Assembly (NCBI GenBank): GCA_001949185.1 | Contig: BDGG01000007.1 | Coordinates: 817,971 to 881,970, forward strand | Length of the DNA: 64,000 nt | Reading direction: 5' to 3' | Source of the DNA: Ramazzottius varieornatus | Lineage: Eukaryota; Tardigrada; Eutardigrada; Parachela; Ramazzottiidae | Part shown: positions 1 through 11,493 of the stretch, piece after piece | Position numbering within the stretch: the stretch's first letter is position 1 | How the letters are laid out: each line of letters opens with the position of its first letter | Made by a program: the position numbers and the translations under genes | Notes under the pieces: model-generated | What the model was told of the DNA's origin: nothing | Seen by the model: only the letters and a program-made list of their open reading frames with translations | Database searches by the model: none

Positions 1-104
1 TTATACTGTAACATATGAAGCTGGCCGCAAAAACGGGTTGGGAACTCCCAGTCTGTTTGAACCTGCAGAGTTTCCCGCAGAAATTTTCCGTATTCCATTT
101 GCAG

Positions 105-2403
105 GGAAGATCTCGAAAGAAAGCTTGCGAACAGCTTTCCCCTTCCCACCAGGAGAAAGAACAGAGCTTTGTGAATGGCCTGTTCGCTGACTTGGACGGC
201 CCAAAGTCTACACCTGATCGTGAACCTTCTCCTGAAAACTATCTTCCCGAAGAATCACAGCAGCTGGATTTGCCTATGACGCAGGACAACGATTCGAGTC
301 TCGGTGAGGAAAACTCCGCCATAGCGAGACAGTCAATACCGGATCAAGCGATCATACCAACGCCGCTGTCAAGTTGCAGCACCGGACAAGGACGCGACAG
401 ACATCGTGAAGCCTCACCTGCCTCTCGCTTCACGTCTAATGGAGGACAATGGAAGTTTGATCCTTTTACTGGGCGCCGATTGACAGGTACGGACCCTCAC
501 TACCCGCATGACGTCACAAGTGTGTTTTTCGCTGCGAAAGAAAGTTATGACGTCAGTGCATCATTCACATGAAACGTCTGGATAACGCCATGTTGCTCGT
601 GGAGGCTTCTACGCACCACAGCTAACCCACATAGTGACGTCACAGCCAGCAAATCCGAAGGATTTTATCCTTATTCCTTTTTAGGTCTTCGTGAACGGTT
701 CTCCATCACGCCCGAGTAGTCACCAGAAAAACCACCGCGTCCCAGGATTGACTGGAGCGACGGCACCGAAGACAACGGACGAGGTATTTCAGTTTCACCT
801 TGGAAATTTCACCAGATTTCGATTGTCTATTTTTTTTAAATTTCTGTTTCTGTCCCAGTGGCGAGCCCGCATCGCAATGATCGATCAGCGCAAAACGGGA
901 ATTCCCTTCTGGAAAAGCCGAGAAGTTTGGCCTTGCGCGGTAAGCGCAAAACTTCCGTTGACGACAGTTTTCTAAGTGCAATGTTTTTTTCAGATGCACT
1001 TGGTGGCCGACCTGCTTCCAGACCCAGCTATCCGACGCAACGCAGACGTCCGGGTCAGGGAGTCGTCTGGAGCGATGAAGATGATGAAGAAGCTGAAAGT
1101 GATCGGAAGTCTCCAGTACATGGTACGCTCAACTTTCTGTCTTTATTTAACATCCGTACCAGCAGTATTTTCGCAGGCTCGTTGAAACCCACGGAGTCTC
1201 TCTCTCCTCATGCGATAGCATCATCGCATGGGCAGCGACAGATTTCAGATGGGAACTCTCTCTCGACCAAATCCAGAAACTCGAATGGTATGTTGAGACT
1301 TTCACATCGGACAATATAGCCATCATTCGAAGTTTGTACAGCAGATGGAACTCCACTCAACAGTACTCCGGATCCGCTGGCTTCAAGTACCGTTCCGTAT
1401 CCCATTTCAAATTGTATTGTAATTTTTCCATGCTAACCTAGTTCCAATGTCAGGAAAATACCCACATGCTTCACGAGGATCGAACCCAGCGTTCCCAAAG
1501 CCAGAGTACCTGAAGCCGTGGAAAGGAACTGGTGCCTCCAGGTACTGCAGGGATATTGCAGTGAAACTGCCTAAGACACCAGGTCAGAGCCGGCCTCAAC
1601 TTGCTGGTAACCCATTATAACCCGTTTTGATAATGTATTGGTTTCAGCCGCCGGCTCCAGTTCACTACTGGGGAACCGCATCTCGGACGGATATGGGAAC
1701 TCCCACCCTGTTTTAAAGCTGAAAGCTTCCTCGAGTCCGGCTGAAAGGAATGCTCGATCACCCTCCGGTAAGCAACGCCTTCAACAAATTTTAGTCCATC
1801 TGCATCACACAAAATAAAAATGTTTATCTTTAGGTGGTCTCACGCCTCTTCAAAAGAACCTGTTGCAACGTGTGAAGAACAGCATGGAGAATCCGGGATA
1901 TGGAAAGGAAGAAATGTTTCCGGGTAGCTTGCGGTGGGTCTTGACGGCTCGTTTCTCCGTCTTCAAGAAGCAACTCCGATCCAATCCGATGCTTGATGCG
2001 GTCGACCTCGCACTTCTCCTGTTCGGTAGCCACAAGACCGCCATGGCCATTTGCACCGGCCGGAACTTCGGGCTGCAGGCCGCTCTAGGCCGTGATACCG
2101 TCATCGATATCACGGGTACGCTTCCTGAACACATACTTGTGGATAGTTCTGACGGTGCTTTGGGGACTCCCTAACTGTTTTGGTTTCGCAGGCTGGATAA
2201 ACACTTATCATCCACACTGCGTGAAGAACCCGGCGGTTCACATCAGTGTCGAAGACCTTCTTGGAGCTTTCAGCAAGCGTCTGACGTACTATCGGAAAGC
2301 AAGCTCGACAAGTGACTATGATCGATATGGGGCTGGAGCCTCTACCAGTAAGGAAAGGGATTCTCCCGTACCGTACATCGACGAGGAGGAAGGAGATCTG
2401 TAG
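105..2403 (+). CDS. Unrecognised protein, 3' part of gene, six exons seen
   Basis: Exons read at 105-486, 994-1122, 1454-1582, 1648-1767, 1834-2115 and 2192-2403. Each internal exon has AG/GT borders and every junction is phase 1, so they join into one open frame ending in TAG. The first listed exon starts at an AG acceptor, so the true start lies upstream or outside the window. The N-terminal part is polar and disordered-looking, with an acidic run (WSDEDDEEAESD) around 1065-1100. The C-terminal part (1834-2300) looks globular, with LTPLQKNLLQRVKN and LDAVDLALLLFGSHKTAMAI. I do not recognise the family and assign no function. The GGGAACTCCCnnnCTGTT motif occurs four times in and around this gene. 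Gene structure is fairly sure; function unknown. Confidence 0.6.
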
Positions 2404-2746
2404 ACAGCAGTGTCGCTGTTCTCTCTGTCCGTTTGGGAACTCCCTGCCTGTTCTGCTTCTCAGCTAGATTTCCATTGGACAACGCGTTAGCTCCGTCTGT
2501 CATTCTAGTTTGTCAGTTTGAAAACGTCGTCGTGGATGTTACGAGAACCTCGAGTGCTGCCAAAGTAAAACTACCACTCAGATCCGTGCTACCTTCGTCT
2601 CAGTCGTTAAAAGCCCCCCGCGAACGTAGGAGCTAGGACGAACCGAAAAGCAGAAAATACTCCGTCTCTGTTGCCTAAACCGCAGCTTATTTCTGGATAG
2701 GGGATACCGTTCGAAACTTACGATCACATTATTCCATACCTTGCAG

Positions 2747-5639
2747 GCCTGGCCGGTGACCACTGTTTTCTTCGGTATGTTTTCCCTTCGTATTTGGAAT
2801 ATCGATTTCAACTTCGCCACGTGCCGTTTTCCAAAAGCAATTTCTGGCCTCTATTTGCAGGAGATATGACAAATCTCTTTGCGTTGTCGTCGAATTTAAC
2901 CACTGAGGAAGAGCATGCTTGGAACTCAAGTTACTCAACAGGTTCGGGAATTATCGTACCCAGTACCACTTCTGCAATGACTCAGAAGATGGACGAGGTG
3001 GTCTTGCGATTCTTCTACATCGGTTGTCTGGTCCTGGTATCGAGCTTCATGCAGGTAGGGATAGGCGAACCACCTGATTCCCCCATTTCTTCAAATAGTC
3101 TATTCATCAACCTGCTTATGCCAAAGGTAGCTTGTTGGACTCTAGCTTGCGAGCGACAGATTCACAAGATGCGCAAAAGCTTCTCCATTCAGTTTTGCGA
3201 CAAGAAATGGCTTGGTTCAGCCGTCATCAAAGGGGATCATTGACTTCAAGACTTTCCAGGTACACGCGCGACGAGACGAGACGTTTATGGGCCTGTAAAA
3301 AATACGACAAGCTTTAGCTTTGGCCCAGTATCCAACACGTACGTACAGCAGTCCAGCCTTCAATGTTGGTTTTTACTTGTACCAAGAATCACCTACCCGT
3401 GCCGCCGTAGCGAAAAGGAATGACCAGTAATTTATACGGGCCCATAATATCTTGTCGTTCGTGTACAGAAATCTCGGGTGAGTGACGTCTCATCGTCGAA
3501 CTATCTGAATTGTCGATATGTGGGTAGTGACATAGAGCGGGTTAAGGATGGTCTCGGAGACAAGATGTCGTTTGCCATCTTCGGCTTTGCCCAGTTCGTC
3601 GCCGGGTTCGCCGTTGGGTTCTACAAAGCCTGGGACGTGACGCTGGTCATGGTTGCTTTTGTGCCGCTCTTGGGGATTGCTGGCGTTATGCAGGACCTGA
3701 ACAACAAGGCTCGCCACCGATGCCCCTTTGCTCAAAAGCGTGAGTGTTTTCACCCTTTGCGTTCGAGCTGGTCAGCAAGTGGGTCCGCGTAATGTCATCG
3801 CCTGCTGTAGGCAACAGGAATGAGACTTGGAATTATGGAAAACTCGCTAGTTGCTGCGAACTGCGCAGTCGCCATCGCGATGGCCTTCGGTTGGAAATTC
3901 GGTCTTGTAATCATCAGCACCACACCAATCCTTGTTCTGGCCGGAGTTATGAGCATGAAGTTTCAGAGTGGGGGAGAAAAGAAGAACACCGAACACACGG
4001 AAAAGTCTGGCCAGGTATTTACATGAGTGCGAGGCTGAAAGCCTCCCACGTATTCGTACTTTTGTAGCCCAGTTCCCGTAACGCCTGAGACACCACGCCT
4101 TTCAGATAGCTTCGGAGGCTATAGTAAACTTGCAAACAGTGCAGTCACTGTCGCATGAGCAGTTCTTCTACGAGATGTTTGCCAAATATGCACAGTTAGC
4201 TCGCCGAATCGATTTTCGCCGCAGCGCCGTCTACACCGTGTCGTACGGGTTTTCCCGGGCTGTAATCTTTTTCCTGTATGCTGGTTCCTTTCGCTTCGGA
4301 TACTACATAGTATCTAATGGAGAGATGTCGTTTGCCGACGTCTTCCGCGTGTTCTTCGGTATCACCTACGTGGCCATGACGTTCGGACAAGTTATCGCGT
4401 TCCTGCCTGATCATTCCAAAGCAAAGATGGCCGCTGCGCAGATCTTCAAGATAACAGATCAAGTGCCGCAAATCGACAGCTCGGATCCGAAAGGCGTTCG
4501 GTTGGTGAGAGACTGCAATCAACAAAGTGGCTGTTTTGTTTATGTCCAGATAACCAGCTTGCGTTCGTTTCAGAAATTTCGGGCCACATTGAGTTCCGCA
4601 ATGTCTCCATCGCGTCTGGACGTACCATCTTACGAAAACTCAGCTTTCCTCGTCTAGCCCGGACAGACTTTGGCCATCGTTGGTGCCAGCGGCTGTGGTA
4701 AAAGGACGATTGTCTCTTTGCTGGAGCGATTTTACAGTCCCACGAAAGGCCAAATTGTAAGAAACCTTTATTTCAACTTATCACCCATTCGTCTCTCTTT
4801 GACTGACACTAGCATCTTTGATTTACAGATGGTCGATAGTGTCGACATACGCTGTACGAACGTCCAGAATTTCCGTGCGCAATTAGCTGTGGTCGAGCAA
4901 GAACCCGTGCTGTTCAACAACACAATCAGGGAAAACATTCTGTATGCTTTGCCGGATGATCGACTTACCTCGGACGAAGAGCTTCACGCGGCCGCGAACG
5001 TCGCCAACATCCACGACTTCATGCTCAATCTTCCTGAAAAATACAGCACCGTGGTCGGTGAGAAGGTTGTTCAGCTGAGCGGCGGCGAGCGTCAACGGGT
5101 ATCTATCGTTCGAGCCGTCATACGCAATCCGAGAATCCTCCTGCTGGATGACGCTACTTCGGCGTTGGATTCGAACTCCGAAAAGGCAGCAATGGTGGCT
5201 GCTACTAATGCTGAGCGATACAAAGCGTAACAGTCATCGCCCAGGTACTACTGTACAGTAGAGCAAGCAGAGTAAAGCTCCAATCGTGCACTAGATCGTA
5301 AACATTCGTCAGACCCACACCACCTTCAACATCAGAGCAATGGCGGTAGAGCGACATCCAAATTGTCTGACTGTAACGGGGAAATCCCTAACGATTAACT
5401 ATTGGGTACAATCTTGCGGTCCAGTCTGAACCTTTCTCTTTCAGAATGTCCAGACTGCACTGAAGGCTGCTAGCAGTGGAAGAGCCTGCATTGTTATTGC
5501 CCATGGGTTGTCGACCGTCAAGAACGCGGATATCATTGCTGTAATGGACAGAGGTGAAATCATCGAACAGGGATCCCACGATGAACTTCTCGCAAAGAAC
5601 GGCCACAACGACCAGTTGACTCGTGGTAAAAAAAGTTGA
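2747..5639 (+). pseudogene. Decayed P-glycoprotein-type (ABCB) transporter, NBD1 missing
   Basis: Exon remnants at about 2747-2774, 2861-3054, 3127-3259, 3528-3739, 3818-4014, 4106-4504, 4574-4756, 4829-5220 and 5445-5639. The first four match transmembrane domain 1 of full ABCB transporters (FGDMTN, CERQIHKMRK, LRQEMAWF, ERVKDGLGDK). The next exon already belongs to transmembrane domain 2 (GWKFGLVIISTTPILV, then GQVIAFLPDHSKAKMAAAQIF), so TM4-6, NBD1 and the linker are absent. NBD2 is recognisable: Q-loop VVEQEPVLF, signature LSGGERQR, Walker B LLLDDATSALD (catalytic Glu read as Asp) and H-loop IAHGLST. Decay signs are a frameshift near 3175-3185, a frame change plus in-frame TAG at about 4657 before the Walker A strand, and Walker A GASGCGKRT with Arg in place of Ser/Thr. 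The 5' end is missing too. Confidence 0.85.
3330..3470. repeat. MITE-like dispersed repeat, copy 1
   Basis: The reverse complement of about 3395-3466 matches the left part of 24358-24430, sharing the core CCTTTTCGCTACGGCGG and an ATTATGGG block. Both copies lie in introns. Only part of the second terminus is recognisable here. Confidence 0.5.
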
Positions 5640-5930
5640 TGACTTTAAAAGGAAAAGGACCAACCTGTGCATTTTCTGCATGATTGATCAGGAAGCTTCT
5701 TGGTCGTAGCTGTTTTGGCTCCCCAACAGTTGAACAAGTTGTTGTGGATATACGTCGGTACTGTACTCGAGAAACGCGCAACTTTTTTGTCTCTGTTCTT
5801 TAAATGAATTAGTCTTGATAGTGGTTTTATCCGCGTTGATTCGAGTACCAAAAGAAAGAAAATGCATAGAGTGCGAGTCGATTATGCTCGAAATCGGCAA
5901 GAACTAGGGAAGATGGATTGATCGATACAT
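5640..5930. other. Short gap between ABC pseudogene and lectin-receptor 3' end
   Basis: Convergent 3' flanks of the two loci. No coding signal or repeat recognised. Confidence 0.5.
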
Positions 5931-8900
5931 TCAGTTGAACCGTTCTTGAAACGCAACACGATCAGTATTTCTGGCACTTCCGGTGCCGACAGCTTGATCG
6001 TAAGCTTGGTTGTTGAGACCTCGTGAGGCAGTCGAGTTGATCCTACTGGTTTGCAAAGAGGCTTTGAAAGCCTTATGTCGGCCAGTCACGAAGACGAAGA
6101 CGATACCGCCAATCAGCAGCAGAGCCAGTAGGACACCGATGACGATACCGGCTATAGCGCCACCCGACAGTCCCCCATGTCCCCCTAGCAGACAGGAAAA
6201 TATTCAACCAGTCACTCACATAAAGCGAAGCTGTGTATTTACCGTTAGGCGGTGCTGCGCAGATGAACGGCCTCGCTTCCTTACAAGAAGCCATTTGAAA
6301 TCCCTAAGAACACATCCAATAGTAGCTCCTCGGACTCGTCCCGATATTTGATCTTCAAATACCTGTGAGGTTATGACTCCGCAGTTAAAGTCATGAGTGT
6401 CGTTTGCGACGACTACAGATGTAGGCTCAATATACCAAGGCGTGTACGTCAGCGGGACATTTTTGTCGCTCCACGAAAATACGATGGGTCTCTTTGGACT
6501 GTCCAGTGAGTTCAGCCCAATCCAAGAACCAGATGGGAAAGTTATCGAGTCGTTGAGGTCTCTTTTGTGTCGAAGGCTGAACAGCTCGGCACCTTGTCGC
6601 TTGCACTCCGCATTCGCATCTTGCCAGGTTCTCTTATCCGTACTAATCAACACGCACCTTCCTGCTAACGAACTCCACCCCTTCGCGCAAGGAAAGACGG
6701 TAACTATAGAATCAACAACAACACTGAACAGACTGAATTTTATCTTGAGACATAGATGGTAGCAAAAGCGTTTAGTATCGTACATGAATCTGGTCCGTTG
6801 GTTGAGTTGAAGCTGGTCAGGGTTTCGTCGACAGGCTTCTTGCAGATGTAGCCTCGTTTGGTGGCACTTTGTGCAGATTTCCACTCGCCACCGGCATCGG
6901 TGCTACCATACACCGGCTCCAAGTATCCGCTTAGACGCTCGTTCTGGCCAAACGTCCGAGGATGGCCATCAGCCCAGTTGAAGACCACGAATGGAATGTA
7001 CCATGGTTGACGTTGTCGAATCTCTCTGTAGGGCCAATACCAGCCACCGCTGTCGAGCGAAGCGAGGTCGATCCAGTATGATACATCCGTCTCCCACAGT
7101 GACAGGTTCTTCTGCACGTAGTCTGAAAATCAAAACCACGGAATATTGATTTTGAAAGAACGGTTTGAAATGGATCGGAGTCGTACCTCGGATGAATATC
7201 TCCTCTTCTTTGCTGGTGATGTAGAGAAGCTCGGCAGCCGGGTCCGAGTTCTGACAAGTCTGTTTGGCCAAGTGCCATTCCATCGGTTTTTTCTTAACCT
7301 GGTAGCAGTAGTCACCCTTACGGAACCAACCTGGACCACATTCCCTGTCGAAGTTATCTCCGTGATTGTCTTCTTCTGGTCGAGGAGGCTTGGGCACTGA
7401 TTGAGCAGAACAGTCATTTGTATCTCAATTGTAAACGATAAGAGTCCTGGTCGAGGACAGTTCCATGTCTTACCTCCAGGTTGGTAACAGATAGCGGTTT
7501 GAAGCACGTCAGAACAGGCACGGTGGTACCACCGTCCAGGTTCGGTGTAGACTGCGGTCTGGTTGGGACCGTAATGGGAATTGATGTTGAAATCACTGTT
7601 CGGCCCGGCCATTACCGAGCAGTACAGACGGAATTTGTCCGGATCAACATCTAACGTTTGCACATCCGCAAAGTACATGTACGCCACGTCTTTGTTTACC
7701 TGAACATGACCGAGTTGACTATGCTTCCCAGTCTTTGCAGATAACGTCATAGAGATAAAACTTACCGGAGTGCCATCGCTGTACTCATATTCGAACGCAT
7801 CGAACCCAGTGGCCGTATGGTTGTCCCTGCCGACTATCTTCAAGCCCAACCAGGAATCCGTGTTGCCGATCAAGCCTACATGACAGTGCAGATGAACAGA
7901 GCGGTTATTGCTCAACGCAAGAGCATTGCTTCTTACTTTGGACAACATCGTTCTCTCCGTGGGTCTTGACATAAGCTAGGGTGGCTTTGTCGGCTTCACA
8001 CCTCTTTTGAGCGTCATCACGGTTGGATCCGCCATCAATCTTTTTGTAGCAGCCATCATGGATTTCTCGATAACCCGGCGGACACTCGAAACCCGCTAGC
8101 GAGAACAAGCCGCGACTCGAAATTTATCCGTCTCGGTGCAGCCAAAATGCTGTCGTACCTGGTTCTTGGTTGATGTACGGTTCAAGTTCCGCACTGGCTG
8201 GAGCTTTGCAGATGGCGCCCATCCTACTGTTGCAGTTTGATTTTCCCCATTTTCCTCTGCCGGTTTCTGCATAAAGCTCAATCGTTGTATATGGATGCCA
8301 GTCTGTCGGATACTCTGTGGTAGACCAGCACGATTTTATTGTACCTGTAGTATTTTTTCCTCCCAGATAGGCACATCCAGAACTGGCGGTGTTTCGCCAG
8401 TTAGTATAGCTGCTTGTTGAGCCGTCCTCCCACGTCAATGCGTACATGTCACCTGGGTGCCGACATATCCGGTAAAACCACAGCGCTGAAGCGGAGAGAA
8501 ACTTTCTGTCCTAGAAACTTACTGCTGTCTGTTTTCAGACCGATCCAGTAGCCTCCGTTTAGTGTCTGCCGATCAATTGCGGCCTCCAAGAATTTTTGGG
8601 TTGAAGGACTACCCATTGATCAAGATGTGAGGAATAGCATATCTTTAATGTGGTTAGGTGTTTGAACTTACTCTGGGATGGATACCAGGTCCGCTTTGAT
8701 ATTTTTGCAAAACCGTTGAGCTTGCTCTCTGGTCGATGGCTGTTGGTCAGCGTCGAGGAACGCGTAGCAATTCTTATCGAAATCCACCCATCCGTAGGGG
8801 CAAAGATCTAGATACAACAAAACCTGGCGTTTGCTACCGAGATAACGCGAAATCGTCTGCAACTTTACGGCTGGCCTTTAGGCATGCTGCACTTACTGAA

Positions 8901-10376
8901 TGGACTCTCGCAGATAAAAGGTCGCGGCGTCTCGCATTTATCGTCCAGTATCCATTGGTACTTGCCGTCGGCCTGTATAGCTTCCCCGCAATATCTCCTT
9001 CCATTCAACAAATACCTATATGGTACAGGAAGTCTTCTAGCTGTATCTTTCTGTGTGATACGATCATTGATGACCTCCATAAACGTGCCACAGCGTTGAA
9101 GCCAAGCATCCTTATAAGCTTACGTCAGATACAAGTTCAAGTCACTGTAGGGCCATGGCTGACTTGGGGAGTGTAGACCGTTCCATGCTTGTCCATCGGC
9201 CCATTTTACATCCTCAACAGTCGTGTTTTTTGATTTGTTTTCAATGCTGATTCCAAGCCAGACCTTGTCCGTCTTGACCGTGTCCTTCATCCAACGTCTC
9301 ATTCTTGCCTCTTCATCAGCAGAGTCAGGTACGATGATGTGACCTCCACTTGATCTAAATCGAAGCAGGGACCGTCAGCATCCTTCAGACCGTTATCTCC
9401 CAAGAATTTCAACCCTCCAACAACGACAGTACGTACAGACAGGAATGTGTCGCTTCGGTGAAAGTCCGGTTGGGCGGGTTGTACTGATAGCAGGCTCCGT
9501 CGCGGTAAGCCCAGCCGTCTTCTGTTCTGCATCGTGGCCTTGAGTCTAGAAGCACGACCACTGTTCTCGAACAAACAGCAACGGTGCTGTGTAAAGCCGA
9601 ATTCAACTCACGGTAATCGCCTTTGCAGATGTAGCCAAGTTGGGCGTCGGCTTTCACTTCTATGGCTTCGAAGGCCTTCACTTGGTTATTAAATTTAATT
9701 GCAGCTCTGGAGGCTCCATCCGTGTCTGGGTTCGCAGGAAAAGCAGCCGTGGTGCTGGGAACGAAACCAAACGATGGAAAGGGTGCTTTGGGTTTATGCA
9801 ATTGCCGCAGGGCTACAGGTGACTCACAAGTTTTTCAAGTCTCGTGGGTTGAAAAGACTGAACTCTCCGGTATCCGTGTTTTTCCACTCCCAACGGCCAC
9901 TTTCTCCCGTCAGACCAATGTAGAATGCTGGTCGGGTGCTGAGCTTATTGTATATCCAGTCCTGTGAAACAGAAACGACACTTTTTGCTGCGTAGACAAT
10001 TTTAATCCCAATTTCATCAGTTCTTACCAGCTCTCCCTGATCCACACTGGGTAAAAGCACTCCTCCCCTTGTTTTACATTCTTCAACAACGGTGCTGTAG
10101 TTCAAACGAACTGCCCAGGGGCCCAGTGTGTCAAAATCTATGTCTTGGTGGACCCCATATCCATAAAAAAAGTAGCAGCTGTCCGTCTCTCTCCGCCACG
10201 TCCATTCGGGACTAGGGCATCTCAGAGCGAAAGTTCCAGCACCTACGAAATATGGAGGATTGTTTCGGCATCCTCCGCTTTGTCAAGAACCCAGAGTGGA
10301 AGTTTATAGACCAATAATGGCACTTACACAACGTGAGAAGGAACAAGGAAATGCAATTAGATCGAAGGTGGTCCAT
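5931..10376 (-). CDS. Multi-CTLD type I membrane receptor, mannose-receptor-like layout
   Basis: The start ATG at 10376 opens a signal peptide (MDHLRSNCISLFLLTLC) followed by a GT donor. About six C-type lectin-like domains follow on the minus strand. Cys-anchored landmarks are CPSPEWTW near 10200, CRTEDGWAYRDGACY near 9520, CPYGWVDFDKNCY near 8790, CPPGYREIHDGCY near 8060, CGPGWFRKGDYCY near 7330 and CAKGWSSLAGRC near 6670. Several end in a YIC or FIC cysteine (GYICK, PFICAA). The C-terminal exon has a Gly-rich stalk, a TM helix (IAGIVIGVLLALLLIGGIVF) and a cytoplasmic tail of about 50 residues ending at TGA 5931. Introns are numerous and often 50-60 bp. Canonical EPN/QPD and WND calcium-sugar motifs are not evident, so carbohydrate binding should not be assumed. 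Likely a surface recognition or endocytic receptor. Exon edges are approximate. Confidence 0.85.
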
Positions 10377-11493
10377 GATGAGACCACTCCTGGCTGAGTG
10401 TTAGAAAATTTCAGGTGTAAAATCAGATCGAAAAGGTTGTCATTGGCGAGGAACTCTTTTCAACGTTAAGCCCCCGTTAAGCTGCCGAACTAAACCTATA
10501 ACATAAGTTTCATCCGGAGAGTTCTGGAACTCTGCCGATTGCGGTTATCTTGACCCTCGAGTTATTTAGGATAGCACGTGGCTTTTTAGTGGAATTCGGA
10601 TTTCCTCAATTTGAAGTTCGCTTCTTGGACCTGATATGCTTATCGGTTAGGTATTGTTCTTCAAGAATTGCTAGCCTTGACTTTCAACTCGTAATCAACG
10701 CTACCAGTCTCAGAATGTTTGGTCAGGTTACATGATCCTTGTTATGACTGGCATTTCAACATGCCATGATTGACCGATGCTAAGGTCCGTCGTCCGTTCA
10801 GTAATCAGCACTGGGTTGTTGGAAGCACTTGTGCTTCGGCTAGGAAAAACCCTTTGGTGTTGTTCAAAAACATTTTCACTGGTGATCCTTTCAAACACCT
10901 TGAGCACGACGCGTTTTCGTGCTCTCAGAATACGAGGCGGGAAGCTGCCTTTCACCTCATTTTGACTGGTTGAGGTCGGTGGGCGACGCCAGATTTGACT
11001 AATCACCACCTTTTCGACTGGCCAGAATTCGGGAATATGATGTATAGTTCTCCACCTACCACCTCAAAACGGTCAACCTTCAGAATTTCTTGTTGACCAC
11101 TGGGGAGGTCTTTTTACAAATCTAGAAATTTTACCAAGATAAAAAAATGTTTGAACTGAAGGTTCGAAGTTCTTCGAGGACGAGGCTCTGAGGGGAAAGC
11201 AATTCGGGATCGGCTTCGGGAAAGTAATTCCGGCCATTAGATAAGTCTCGGGGGAAAGGGTTCTTTGCGTCCGAGGCTGTTATGTTTGTCATCTAAGAGA
11301 AAGAGTATGTTAGGGGAAAATATCATTAGGGCTCCAGGTACGTTAGGACTCCAGGGCTCCAGGTGGCCTGAAACAAATCGGCCACGTCAATCCTTCCCAC
11401 CTGTTTTCGTGCATCCTCTTGTTGTCTCTCGCGCATTGTTAAGCCTTAGATTGCTTTACTTTACTCTGGTAACTGTTCAACAGCGAGGTTATA
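10377..11493. other. Intergenic, about 1.1 kb
   Basis: Lies between the 3' end of the cyclase-less receptor and the start of the lectin receptor, both on the minus strand, so it should hold the lectin-receptor promoter. No coding exon or clear repeat recognised. Confidence 0.5.
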
